Source: Photobacterium sanctipauli
GTDB taxonomy: Bacteria; Pseudomonadota; Gammaproteobacteria; Enterobacterales; Vibrionaceae
NCBI RefSeq assembly: GCF_003026495.1
Contig: NZ_PYMA01000024.1
Coordinates: forward strand, 1-64,000
Reading direction: 5' to 3'
Length of the DNA: 64,000 bases
Each line of letters begins with the position of its first letter. Positions within the stretch are counted from its first letter, which is position 1. Shown piece after piece: positions 1 to 7,947 of this stretch. Position numbers and translations under genes: made by a program. The notes below the pieces were generated by a model that saw nothing but the letters and a program-made list of their open reading frames with translations, made no database searches and was not told where the DNA came from.

Positions 1-54
1 CGCGGCTTCAAGTTTAAACTCTGGACTAAATGTTCTTCTGGTTCGTTTTGTCAT
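1..54 (-). CDS. IS3-family transposase OrfA, N-terminal 18 residues only
   Basis: The reverse strand starts ATG at 54-52 and reads MTKRTRRTFSPEFKLEAA before leaving the window. The run of basic residues followed by FSPEFKLEAA is the typical beginning of IS3-family OrfA proteins, which carry an N-terminal helix-turn-helix and bind the element's ends. In this family OrfA is followed by OrfB, the DDE catalytic part, made as a fusion through a programmed -1 frameshift; that part lies outside the window. A weak ribosome-binding site (AGGTG) lies just upstream. Confidence 0.75.
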   Translation of the reverse strand, partial: MTKRTRRTFSPEFKLEAA

Positions 55-121
55 TGTGTCACCTGTTAACTTCCGAGGTGATGATATCACCTCTAATCAG
101 GTGGCCAAATTAACTATGCCA
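1..121 (-). mobile_element. IS3-family insertion sequence, one end (truncated by window)
   Basis: The first 54 bases encode, on the minus strand, the start of an IS3-family OrfA transposase. The element therefore runs leftward out of the window, and its outer end lies in about 100-121. The exact terminal inverted repeat cannot be fixed because the other end is not visible. Base 121 is an estimate from where the conserved-looking leader (an Rho-like GGTG-rich stretch upstream of OrfA) gives way to AT-rich sequence. Confidence 0.6.
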
Positions 122-174
122 CTTCACAACCAATTCATGAAATTACATTCTTGTTCATAGTTAAGCATTTTTCA

Positions 175-207
175 GCCGTAACTAGGCTCAGTTACGGCAT
201 TTTTTTT
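175..207 (+). terminator. Rho-independent terminator
   Basis: Perfect 8-bp stem GCCGTAAC/GTTACGGC with an 8-nt loop, followed by AT and eight T. It would stop transcripts reading rightward out of the insertion sequence. Confidence 0.75.
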
Positions 208-507
208 AGGCATTTAAAGTCAAATAAAATATCCTTGTGCATATGGACTTTTTAATAATCATTCGAAGCTTAATGGTGGCTTAATATATGGTTTTTATAT
301 ATTAACTACCATTGAGCATACACGATTAGCATGATATTTATTAATACGTACACCATAGCTCTCTTGAGTGGATTAAGAGTGGGAATGGCTTCCAGCTAAG
401 TGTACAGCTCCTTACCTTTGGATCTATCTCTCCCAGTTTAGAGATGAAGGAAAGGAGCACTCCATTTGCTAATGTTTAAGCTGTTTGAAATGAAACTAAG
501 TCTCTTT

Positions 508-534
508 GCCGCGATATTCTTCGCGGCTTTTTTT
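508..534 (+). terminator. Rho-independent terminator
   Basis: Stem GCCGCG/CGCGGC with an 8-nt loop, followed by seven T. It ends whatever plus-strand RNA is made from the structured region 360-500 and lies 65 nt before the small gene at 599. Confidence 0.7.
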
Positions 535-598
535 CTTTTCAAAGGATGAAATTTTTCTTTTACTTCAAGGTCTCTTCCAAAAACAACGGAGATTTTTA

Positions 599-817
599 AT
601 GAAAATATTTAATGAATTTGTTGATGTTGTGATAATCCAGCATGACAATCTTTATCAATATGCTCGAAATCATGTTGGAAGTGAAAGAGATGCACTTCGC
701 CATACTATCCTTGTATTTGAAGAGCTTAAAATTCACTTAAGTAAAAATACTAAACCAGATAACATTGATAAATGGCTTATTAACAAAATGGATAGTAGCC
801 TTAGAGGCAACTTATAA
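599..817 (+). CDS. Small hypothetical protein (72 aa)
   Basis: Not recognised. The ATG at 599 is preceded by a good ribosome-binding site (CGGAG, 7-8 nt away). Longer upstream starts would run through the terminator at 508-534 and are unlikely. The product is soluble and slightly basic, with predicted helices and no signal peptide, membrane segment or known motif. AT-rich codon use and a position beside an insertion sequence suggest an accessory gene. It is probably monocistronic. Confidence 0.5.
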   Translation: MKIFNEFVDVVIIQHDNLYQYARNHVGSERDALRHTILVFEELKIHLSKNTKPDNIDKWLINKMDSSLRGNL

Positions 818-908
818 TTTCATTCTATAAAGGCATTCTGAAAGCAAGCTCTGATATATTAATGATCTTGCTGGTAGTGAGTACCTTATGATTTGTGTAT
901 GGATAGAT

Positions 909-940
909 AAAAAAACACCGTGGTTGGAGGTACCACGGTG
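909..940 (-). terminator. Rho-independent terminator (minus strand)
   Basis: Perfect stem CACCGTGG/CCACGGTG with a 9-nt loop, flanked at 909-915 by an A run that reads as seven T on the minus strand. No gene lies just upstream on that strand, so it may end a small RNA starting near 985, downstream of a TATTAT-like -10 box. Confidence 0.7.
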
Positions 941-1362
941 GCTATAAAAAATAATTGAAATTATCAAACACACCCCTTTTATACCACTCAAGCAGTCAAT
1001 AATATAAAAAAGGGCAACATACCAATTTTGGTATGTAATACACGAGTTACCAGAGAAAGATTAACATAAGTCAATATGTGCGTATTTGGCATTAGCTAAG
1101 TAAACTTTCTTTAGCATGCTATAAAAATTAGCGCATAGGCAGTTTCATATGAGAAGGGCTGTATTTGATGAAGCTAGCTTAACAGGTAGGCAAATCAGCA
1201 CCTAATGAGGAAAGGTGCCCCTTTCTGATATCAGGGGATCAAGTTGAAAGGGGCAAGTGCACAAAGTTTAACAAGGCCTGGTAATCAGTGTGCATGGGAT
1301 AAGTTACATTGAATATGGCGAATTAAAATTGCAACGTTGCTTTTTTTATTTTTAGAAATGCT

Positions 1363-1521
1363 AAAAAAAGCCGCGAATAAGTCGCGGCAATAGTGTCTCT
1401 GATAGTTATTATTTCTTATTGAATCACAAGATGAATCGATTGCCTCTGTGCTTGTCGTGAAAGCAAAGAGGCTCAATCAGATTAATGAACAGTAGCGGGA
1501 ACATTAATTCTGATTGTGAAA
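1363..1521 (-). ncRNA. Candidate small RNA (about 160 nt)
   Basis: On the minus strand an extended -10 box, TGATATAAT (1536-1528), precedes a run of three hairpins. The first pairs 1515-1502 with 1487-1475. The second pairs GCCTCT...TGCTT with AAGCA...AGAGGC (1472-1442). The third is a Rho-independent terminator, GCCGCGA/TCGCGGC followed by seven T (1388-1363). No ribosome-binding site or conserved peptide is evident. It could instead be the 3' untranslated region of the YgiC-like gene ending at 1629. The family is not recognised. Confidence 0.4.
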
Positions 1522-1628
1522 CCATAAATTATATCAATCAGCAGTCTATTCAATGGTAAAGTTGAGAAATTTTGTCGCTAAGATGCTAAACCAATGCTAA
1601 TAAGACTAGCTACAGTTTCCCCCTATTG

Positions 1629-2792
1629 CTACAAAATGATATGTGGCAGATAGCGTGACATATCCTGGGTGACCCGGGAGCTGTCTTCTCGAATTGAAAT
1701 GCCCCCGGCTTGATCGTTAACCAGCCAGCTGCCTACCAAGGTGTAGTAATCATTGAATTTTGGGAGCGGGTGGTAGGCTTGGTAAATCACTCCTTCATCC
1801 CCATAGGGGCCATCGACACGGAGGGTCTGCTTTCCGTTTTCGACAATGGAGATGTTAGCGCCTTCGCGGGCAAAGATAGGTTTGATAACATAGTCGCGCA
1901 ATTCGCCCAAGTCGCGGTCGTCGGGAAAGTACGCCGGCAGTAGGTTTGGGTGCCCCTTGAACTTGTGCCATAACATGGGCAATAGCGCCTTATTGCTTAA
2001 GACCGATTTCCACATTGGCTCTAGCCAATTTATTTTGGCGTTGGCTAAGTGCTGGGCATATTCTTCCCGAAACATAAACTCCCACGGATAGAGCTTGAAC
2101 ATCCAGCGAATCGCTCGATCCTGTAAATCCGTGAACTCCCCCTTGCCATTGAGGCCGATATCCTCAACGAAGACAAAAGCGGTAGCAAGTCCGGCTTCCT
2201 TGGCGCAGTCTTCCATGTATTGAACGGTACCGCGATCTTCCTCGGTGTCTTTGCAGCAGGCAAAGTGCAGGGTTTGCCCCGGTTGCTTGAGAGAGAGCTC
2301 ATGGAAGCGAGCCATTAATAATTCTTGCAGCAAGTTGAACTGGTCGGCATCACGGCGCAGGGCACCGCTGTTGACATTGTCTTCTAACCATAGCCACTGC
2401 CAAAATCCCGTTTCGTACAGCGACGTTGGGGTATCGGCATTATTTTCATAGAGCTTTGCGTGCCCTTTACCGTCATAGGCGAAGTCGAGGCGGGAATAGA
2501 GCGAGGGCTCACGGCTTTGCCAAGAGTCCAGCACACCCTGCCACATGGCCTCCGGGATCTGAAAACGCTGTAGCCAATACTCATCCTTGACTACGGTATC
2601 GACTATATCGAGGCACATCTGATGGATTTCCTCGGTTGGATCTTCCAAGTCGCGCTCGATTTGCTCAAGGGTAAATTGGTAGTAGGCCGTTTCATCCCAG
2701 TATGGAGCGTCGTACATGGTGTGGAAACCAAACCCGAAATCTTTGGCGAGTTTGTGCCAGTGGGGGCGCTCCTGGCAGTCGATCCTTAACAT
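1629..2792 (-). CDS. ygiC: Glutathionylspermidine synthase-like ATP-grasp protein (YgiC family)
   Basis: 387 aa, essentially the length of E. coli YgiC, to which it is clearly similar from end to end. It carries the family signature ENNADTPTSLYE (116-127) and the C-terminal ATP-grasp segment KPIFAREGANISI (304-316) with the closing VTQDMSRYLPHI motif. The family corresponds to the synthetase domain of glutathionylspermidine synthase, which makes a C-N bond using ATP. YgiC itself lacks the amidase domain and its physiological substrate is not settled. It is cytoplasmic. In E. coli it sits near tolC with ygiB; here it is alone. The first ATG of the frame fits the E. coli N-terminus. Confidence 0.93.
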   Translation of the reverse strand: MLRIDCQERPHWHKLAKDFGFGFHTMYDAPYWDETAYYQFTLEQIERDLEDPTEEIHQMCLDIVDTVVKDEYWLQRFQIPEAMWQGVLDSWQSREPSLYSRLDFAYDGKGHAKLYENNADTPTSLYETGFWQWLWLEDNVNSGALRRDADQFNLLQELLMARFHELSLKQPGQTLHFACCKDTEEDRGTVQYMEDCAKEAGLATAFVFVEDIGLNGKGEFTDLQDRAIRWMFKLYPWEFMFREEYAQHLANAKINWLEPMWKSVLSNKALLPMLWHKFKGHPNLLPAYFPDDRDLGELRDYVIKPIFAREGANISIVENGKQTLRVDGPYGDEGVIYQAYHPLPKFNDYYTLVGSWLVNDQAGGISIREDSSRVTQDMSRYLPHIIL

Positions 2793-3652
2793 GCCTTGTC
2801 CTTGCTAGTTGACGTGATAAAGACGATTGTAGCGATTGAAGGGGGAGCTGACTGCGAGGGCTTTCATGTTTTTGGGGGGAATTTTGCCGTTATAGCTGTA
2901 ATACGACCAAAACGTGCGACCAGTTTCGTATTTAATTTAGTGGGATTCTTATTTTGTTACAAATAGCGCGTTTTCTGCTGCTAAAACCCCCATTTCAATT
3001 GATATAGGTCACATTTCAACGTTTCATTATCGGTATATTAGTTCCCGTTAAATTTCAGTTGCATGCTGTATTCCCTTGAAGTTTAACCATCACTACAAAT
3101 AATCGTTCGGCAAGTTACTTTGAACAGTTGATGTTCACCGTTCCTTGAGTGACCGTTTGGTCAACCCACCTTTGCTTCGACTGGGTGACTTGCCTTTTTT
3201 TTCTTTCCCCCTGTCGTGTTCAACCTTCAGCTAGCGTCATTCTGCATCCGTTATCCCATTTCCCTATAGCACCTTGCTCGCTTCGGTGCTGTGTCTCTGT
3301 TGCTTTGTGCGCTGGGAGTAAAAAAAAGGTCTCTTTAACTGTGTTGGTTAGTGATGGTCAATAAAGAGACCTTTTGTACCAAAGGTGGACGCTAGATACA
3401 CGGTTTGTGGTACGAACATCCCGAAGGAATGCTATGAAAGTGTATTCATTCACATTAGAGTAAAAAATCTAATTAACGACTTGGTGAATAAATGGTTGGT
3501 TAATTTGTGTGCTGGATCGTTCGTTTTCGCGCAAAGCGGAAACTTACTCTGTTGGCGTGATTTGGTAAACGTTGCTTTTGATTGCTGGTTAATATTTCAC
3601 CATCTTCAGCGCGGCAGGTTGCCAAGCGATGACATAGAAAGTGAGGTATGTT
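2793..3652. other. Long non-coding stretch between divergent genes
   Basis: About 860 bases without a supported gene. Two short frames (from 3149 and 3385) lack ribosome-binding sites and family features. The segment must hold the divergent promoters of ygiC and the AI-2E-type transporter. It also contains the 14-bp inverted repeat at 3324-3375. Confidence 0.45.
3321..3375 (-). terminator. Perfect 14-bp inverted repeat, terminator-like on the minus strand
   Basis: AAAAGGTCTCTTTA (3324-3337) is perfectly complementary to TAAAGAGACCTTTT (3362-3375), with a 24-nt loop. Read on the minus strand the stem is followed by seven T, as in an intrinsic terminator; on the plus strand the T run is only four. 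The minus-strand transcript it would end is unknown. Confidence 0.4.
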
Positions 3653-4771
3653 TTGAGCACACAACGTTATTCATTAACCCTACCGGCAAGAAAAGAGAAT
3701 CTTGATTTGTTTATCAAGGCGGGTTTGCTACTGGTGATAGGGGCACTCTGTTTTCAAATTTTACAGCCATTTCTTCTGCCAATGGTATGGGGCGGGATCA
3801 TTGCCATTGCCTTGAACCCATTGGTAAACCTAATACGTCGTCGCTTTGGCTTAAGCCGCGGTAAAAGCAGCGCGGTGATCACTGCAACGGTATTGGCGGC
3901 ATTGATCATTCCAACGGTATGGTTTTCTGGCGCGGCCTTTACCACCACCCAAGCGCTGGCCACTTCCATGGCGGATGGAAGCTTGGTGGTTCCGCAGCCA
4001 GCGGCTGGGGTTGCCGAGTGGCCGATAGTGGGTGAACCATTGCATAAAGCGTGGAGCTTGGCGGCAACCAACTTGGCAGGAGCGGTTGATACTTATGCCC
4101 CGCAACTGAAGTCACTTGCGACGAGTATGGTGGCGGCCATCGGTAGCCTCGGCGGTGGTATTGTCCAGTTTGTGATTGCGACTTTGATTGCCGGTGTATT
4201 GATGGCAAGTGCCAAGCAATGTCGAGCTGTTGCGGTAAAAATTGCCAGCCGCTTATTGGGTGAGCAAGGTGCCAGCTATGTTGACTTATCGAAAGCGACC
4301 GTTCGCGGTGTTGTCCAAGGGGTGATTGGTGTTGCGGTTATTCAGGCAATGCTTGCTGGCTTGGGGATGGGCATTGCCGGTGTGCCTGCGGCAGGTTTGC
4401 TGGCAGTTGCCGTCATGATTTTAGCCATTATCCAGCTGCCGCCGATTTTGGTACTTGGCCCGGTGATGGCTTACTTGTTCTCTGTTGAGTCGACGACGGT
4501 AGCGGTGATGTTTACGGTATGGGGGATTCTGGTGAGTGCCAGCGACGCGGTGTTAAAACCTGTGTTGATGGGACGCGGTGTCGATATTCCAATGGTGGTG
4601 ATTTTATTGGGTGCCCTAGGCGGCATGATGATGTCGGGTATTGTTGGATTGTTTGTTGGCGCGGTGATGCTATCACTGGGTTACAAGTTGCTTATGACTT
4701 GGCTTGATAATAATACTGCGGGTCGCGAGGAATCGAATACGCTTCCGGCTGTCAGTGTCCAGCCTGCTTAA
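3653..4771 (+). CDS. AI-2E family transporter (YdiK/PerM-type permease)
   Basis: Inner-membrane protein of about 372 aa with multiple hydrophobic segments. The order is typical of the AI-2E/UPF0118 family: two helices near the N-terminus (about 20-60), a third near 75-95, a longer amphipathic region, then four to five helices to the end, including the GGMMMSGIVGLFVGAVMLSL region. Members export or exchange small molecules; some act on autoinducer-2, others on Na+/H+ or unknown substrates, so the substrate is open. I prefer the TTG at 3653, which has GAGGT five bases upstream, over the GTG at 3641, which overlaps that sequence. A strong terminator follows, so it is a single-gene unit. Confidence 0.88.
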   Translation: MSTQRYSLTLPARKENLDLFIKAGLLLVIGALCFQILQPFLLPMVWGGIIAIALNPLVNLIRRRFGLSRGKSSAVITATVLAALIIPTVWFSGAAFTTTQALATSMADGSLVVPQPAAGVAEWPIVGEPLHKAWSLAATNLAGAVDTYAPQLKSLATSMVAAIGSLGGGIVQFVIATLIAGVLMASAKQCRAVAVKIASRLLGEQGASYVDLSKATVRGVVQGVIGVAVIQAMLAGLGMGIAGVPAAGLLAVAVMILAIIQLPPILVLGPVMAYLFSVESTTVAVMFTVWGILVSASDAVLKPVLMGRGVDIPMVVILLGALGGMMMSGIVGLFVGAVMLSLGYKLLMTWLDNNTAGREESNTLPAVSVQPA

Positions 4772-4819
4772 CGAGTTCAGTTAATCATTAAATTCGGTAG
4801 AAATCAGTACATAGAACAA

Positions 4820-4856
4820 GGCCAATGCCCCATTTTCTGGGGCATTGGCCTTTTTT
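4820..4856 (+). terminator. Rho-independent terminator
   Basis: Perfect 12-bp stem GGCCAATGCCCC/GGGGCATTGGCC with a 7-nt loop, then six T. It ends the AI-2E-type transporter transcript. Confidence 0.9.
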
Positions 4857-4891
4857 GTTTGGTACCTAATCAGGCTTGGGAAGCCGAAGTG

Positions 4892-5689
4892 TTATGGCGG
4901 CGTGTTATCGCAACCCCATTCGCAAGGCAGTTCGATCAAAATGTCAGCCAGCTTTTCTGGGTGAAGCATTTGCTCCGGGGTGATGTTCAGCTGTGTCGCC
5001 ATCGTTTGGTTGAACAGTTCCCAGTGGTTGATCAGGCACTGCTCATGGCTATCGGTTTTATCTTGCCAGGTCTCTTGCAAGAAAGGCTTCATACTTGCTG
5101 CGCCGTGGGCATAGAGCATCATTTGCCATTTCATTTCCCACACCTTAATTGGCGTGGTTGGGAAATCTTCGTTGCAGTTATCGACCAGCTCATTGACGAA
5201 ACGCTCAAGATCGCCACTGCTATCGAAGAAATAATCCATCAATACGTCACCCTGTCTGACACCATCGGCGATCAACTGGATCGGCTGTGGGTGCGCCAGC
5301 TGCTGGGCGAGCAACATGGTGACAAAGCGGTAGAGAATGACATTACTTGGTAAGTCGGAAGGAATTTCTTCCAGCAACTTATACATGTAACTGAGGAAAT
5401 AGACGTGCAGGCAATCGCTGATACTGTGCCAGATTTTCTCTTTGCTACCAAAGTGATGGCGGATCAGGCTATGGGAGACGCCCGCCCGCTCACTGATGTT
5501 GCGTAGCGACACCCGCTCATAGCCGAGCTCACAAAACATCTCGGCGGCAGTCCTCATTATCAGCAGCTTTGTTTCTTCGGCGGCCTGTGCGCTGCGACGG
5601 CCCTGTTTTCTTTCAGTCATCACTATATCAGTTTCATACCCCGTGACATTTTTACCAGAAAATCGGCAAATCGTCATCTGTGTGCTCAC
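4892..5689 (-). CDS. TetR-family repressor of the adjacent RND efflux operon
   Basis: The N-terminal TetR helix-turn-helix is plain: MRTAAEMFCELGYERVSLRN, then the recognition helix ...ISERAGVSHSLIRHHFGSKE. A variable ligand-binding domain follows. The gene is divergent from a two-adaptor RND operon, and a 9-bp inverted repeat lies between them over the operon's promoter, so it is very likely the local repressor (as VexR or AcrR are in other systems; inference). Start: the GTG at 5689 has AAAGAG five bases upstream; an internal ATG at 5620 would give a more usual TetR length but lacks a ribosome-binding site. Confidence 0.88.
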   Translation of the reverse strand: MSTQMTICRFSGKNVTGYETDIVMTERKQGRRSAQAAEETKLLIMRTAAEMFCELGYERVSLRNISERAGVSHSLIRHHFGSKEKIWHSISDCLHVYFLSYMYKLLEEIPSDLPSNVILYRFVTMLLAQQLAHPQPIQLIADGVRQGDVLMDYFFDSSGDLERFVNELVDNCNEDFPTTPIKVWEMKWQMMLYAHGAASMKPFLQETWQDKTDSHEQCLINHWELFNQTMATQLNITPEQMLHPEKLADILIELPCEWGCDNTPP

Positions 5690-5721
5690 AAAAACTCTTT
5701 ACTGTCCACCTGTAAAATATA

Positions 5722-5750
5722 GTTGATCTTCGCCAAGATCAACCTATACT
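5722..5750 (+). promoter_or_regulatory. Efflux-operon promoter with overlapping TetR operator
   Basis: GTTGATCTT-CGCC-AAGATCAAC (5722-5743) is a perfect 9-bp inverted repeat. Its left arm supplies a -35 box TTGATC (5723-5728), and TATACT (5745-5750) follows after 16 bp as the -10 box. Repressor bound here would cover the promoter spacer. It lies between the TetR gene and the first adaptor gene. Confidence 0.75.
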
Positions 5751-5781
5751 GCACAAGTGTGTAATAAAAACAAAGAGAGAC

Positions 5782-6864
5782 ATGTCAGTGAAAGGACAAC
5801 AAGCCTCACTTACCCCATTTGCTCGTTTGGCGGCTGTCGTGCTGCTTGGCAGCATTTTGGTGGGCTGTAATCAGGCAAATTCGGAACCGACTGCAGAGGT
5901 AGTCAAACCGGTTAAATTGTTTGAGGTGCCTGTCGTATCGGCGCAGGCAAGCAATGCGTTTCCCGGCAAGGCTGAAGCAGCACAACGTGCGCAACTTTCA
6001 TTCCAGGTAGCAGGCGAGATTGAAAAAATCTCGGTGAACGTTGGACAGAAAGTCGGCAAGGGGCAGGTGTTGGCAGAAATCGATGATCATGACTATCGTC
6101 TCGCATTCGAAGCCAAGCTGGCGGAATTCGAGTTGGCAAAAAGCCAATTTGAACGTGCTAAGCAGCTTCATGCCAAAAAGCTGATTAGTACCGATCAGTT
6201 CGATCGCAACGAGACCAGCTATAAGGCGGCGATTGCCAACTTGGAGCAGGCCAAAACCGATCTGGAGCACACCTTGATCAAGGCCCCTTTTGACGGTGTG
6301 GTATCCCTTCGCTTGGTTAACCAGCATCAGTTTGTTGGTGCTAATCACCCGGTGTTGAACATCCAGAATGTCGACAGCTTGGATATTTCGTTCAACCTGC
6401 CGGTGACCTTCGTTAAGCAGATGGGAATTGAAGGCGTTAAAACTGCTTCGTCTTGGGTGATCATGGATAACTTCGGCGAGCGTCCGATTGCCGCTCAGCT
6501 TAAAGAGATCTCTACCCGTCCTGACATTGATACCAATACCTATACCGCCAAGGTAACGGTTCAGCGCCCTGAGAATATGAACGTGCTGACAGGCATGGCG
6601 GGGCAGGTGCATTTTGCCAAACAACAATCGGCTGCCGTGATTGATTTCCCCGAAGAGGCTTGGGTCGAAAAGCGCGAGGGCAGCGGTACGTTGTGGCAGT
6701 TCGATCCGGCGACATCGGTGATTGATCCGCTCGAAGTGGTATTGGACGAACAAGGCCGCGTGATTGACGGTTTATCGCAAGGCACGATGGTCGTGATTGC
6801 AGGGGCAAAAGATTTATATCCAGGCCAACAGGTTAGGGCTTGGGAACGAGAAGGTGGTATTTAA
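5782..6864 (+). CDS. RND efflux periplasmic adaptor (membrane fusion protein), first of two
   Basis: 360-aa lipoprotein. Residues 15-32 are hydrophobic and end in a lipobox, ILVGC, so Cys is lipidated after cleavage. The rest follows the HlyD/AcrA plan: a biotinyl-lipoyl half-motif (VNVGQKVGKGQVLAEID), a coiled-coil hairpin (about 110-165), the second lipoyl half (LIKAPFDGVVSLRLVN), a beta-barrel and a membrane-proximal domain. It bridges the inner-membrane pump and an outer-membrane channel. It starts the operon, three bases before the second adaptor gene, with AAAGAGAG as ribosome-binding site. Two adaptors per pump recalls P. aeruginosa TriAB and V. cholerae VexIJ. Confidence 0.93.
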   Translation: MSVKGQQASLTPFARLAAVVLLGSILVGCNQANSEPTAEVVKPVKLFEVPVVSAQASNAFPGKAEAAQRAQLSFQVAGEIEKISVNVGQKVGKGQVLAEIDDHDYRLAFEAKLAEFELAKSQFERAKQLHAKKLISTDQFDRNETSYKAAIANLEQAKTDLEHTLIKAPFDGVVSLRLVNQHQFVGANHPVLNIQNVDSLDISFNLPVTFVKQMGIEGVKTASSWVIMDNFGERPIAAQLKEISTRPDIDTNTYTAKVTVQRPENMNVLTGMAGQVHFAKQQSAAVIDFPEEAWVEKREGSGTLWQFDPATSVIDPLEVVLDEQGRVIDGLSQGTMVVIAGAKDLYPGQQVRAWEREGGI

Positions 6865-6867
6865 ATC

Positions 6868-7947
6868 ATGCTAAAGAAAATGTCGGCTATTGCTTTATCA
6901 CTGGTATTGCTACAAGGGTGCCAGGAGCCGCCAGCCAATATCGAACAGGCGCCTTTGGCAGTATCCACCCTGACGGTATCGGAGCCGGTGGAAAGCCAGT
7001 TCCGTATTTTTAACGGCCAAGTTGAAGCGGCAGAAAATACACCGCTGGCCTTTCGTGTTGAGGGTGAGCTCAAGCAAGTGATGGTTCGCATGGGCGACTC
7101 GGTCAAGCAAGGCCAGCTACTGGCGGTGTTGGATGCGGATAAGTTCGAACAGCAGCAGCGTGATGCGAAGGTGCAGTTCGAGCTTGCCACCAAGCAACTT
7201 CAGCGTGGTCGTGAATTGTTCAGCAAGAAAATGATTTCAAAGGCGGAATTGGATGAGCTGACGGCTAACCAGCGCCTAACGAAAGTGGCTTTTGATTCGG
7301 CAACTGCCCGCCTGGGCTATACCCGTTTGGTCGCCCCGTTTGATGGTGTGGTATCGGATGTGCCGAAAGAGTCTTTTGAAGCGGTCACGCCGGGTGAGGC
7401 CGTCCTTAGTCTTTACCAAGACGACAAGGTATACATCAATATTCCGGTATCGGACAACGTGATTGCGATGATTAATCCGAACCAGCAACCGGGTGGCTAC
7501 CAACCAAAGGCGACTTTTGGTTCGGATATTGAATCCTACCCAGTGTCTTATCTCAAGCATACCAGTGAGTTGGAGCCGCAAACCCAAACCTATCATGTGT
7601 GGTTTGAAATGGCGCAACAAACCCCGGCGATCTTGCCGGGCACCAGCGTGGCATTGAACGTCAACATGGTCGAAGCCGGTTTGAGTACCTTGCAGGGCTA
7701 CCAGCTGCCGATGATCGCCTTGGAGGCTGGTCGCGAAGCGGGTCAGTTCCATGTGTGGAAATCGGTACAAGGCGACGTCCAGAAAGTGGCTGTGACGGTT
7801 GAGCAGGTAAACAACCACGGTGCCATCGTAAGCAGTGGCGTGGAGCTCGGGGATGTGCTGGTTACATCGAACCTTCGTAAGTTACGGGATGGTATGACGG
7901 TTTCTATCATCGAACGTAAGGCTGAAAACAAGGATGTTGCGCAGTGA
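6868..7947 (+). CDS. RND efflux periplasmic adaptor (membrane fusion protein), second of two
   Basis: 359-aa lipoprotein with lipobox LLQGC near residue 18. The lipoyl half-motifs are VRMGDSVKQGQLLAVLD and LVAPFDGVVSDVPKE, with a short coiled-coil hairpin between them (about 90-140) rich in Lys and Gln. It is homologous to, but clearly diverged from, the adaptor encoded just upstream. By analogy with TriAB the two probably form a mixed ring on the pump (inference). Its stop codon overlaps the GTG of the next gene (GTGA), implying translational coupling. Confidence 0.93.
   Translation: MLKKMSAIALSLVLLQGCQEPPANIEQAPLAVSTLTVSEPVESQFRIFNGQVEAAENTPLAFRVEGELKQVMVRMGDSVKQGQLLAVLDADKFEQQQRDAKVQFELATKQLQRGRELFSKKMISKAELDELTANQRLTKVAFDSATARLGYTRLVAPFDGVVSDVPKESFEAVTPGEAVLSLYQDDKVYINIPVSDNVIAMINPNQQPGGYQPKATFGSDIESYPVSYLKHTSELEPQTQTYHVWFEMAQQTPAILPGTSVALNVNMVEAGLSTLQGYQLPMIALEAGREAGQFHVWKSVQGDVQKVAVTVEQVNNHGAIVSSGVELGDVLVTSNLRKLRDGMTVSIIERKAENKDVAQ

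Larger units (their letters stand above)
122..598. other. Non-coding stretch with strong hairpins
   Basis: No convincing coding frame. It holds a terminator (175-207), a long imperfect hairpin at 407-458 (GCTCCTTACCTT pairs with AAGGAAAGGAGC, with an inner ATCTCT/AGAGAT stem), and a second terminator at 508-534. Together these could be a plus-strand structured RNA ending at 534, or leftovers of mobile DNA next to the insertion sequence. Confidence 0.5.
818..1628. other. Long non-coding stretch, AT-rich, with minus-strand terminators
   Basis: No supported coding frame over about 810 bases. It contains a minus-strand terminator at 909-940, paired hairpins at 1198-1218 (GCACCT/AGGTGC) and 1218-1253 (CCCCTTTC/GAAAGGGG), and a candidate minus-strand small RNA at 1363-1521. 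Confidence 0.5.

Noticed and set aside
1285..1476. 63-codon frame on the minus strand
   Set aside because: It runs through the terminator hairpin of the candidate small RNA and has no ribosome-binding site.
3160..3200. Possible plus-strand terminator (ACCCA/TGGGT followed by a T run)
   Set aside because: The stem is only 5 bp with a long loop and the T run does not follow directly.
3385..3705. 106-codon frame upstream of the AI-2E-type transporter
   Set aside because: No ribosome-binding site, overlaps the transporter start in another frame, and shows no recognisable features.
4859..5353. Open frame on the plus strand antisense to the TetR gene (164 codons)
   Set aside because: It starts inside the T run after a terminator and runs opposite a clear TetR protein.
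5998..6753. Long open frame on the minus strand under the first adaptor gene (251 codons)
   Set aside because: It lies wholly antisense to a well-supported adaptor gene, has no ribosome-binding site or family motif, and its composition is what the opposite strand's codon bias produces.
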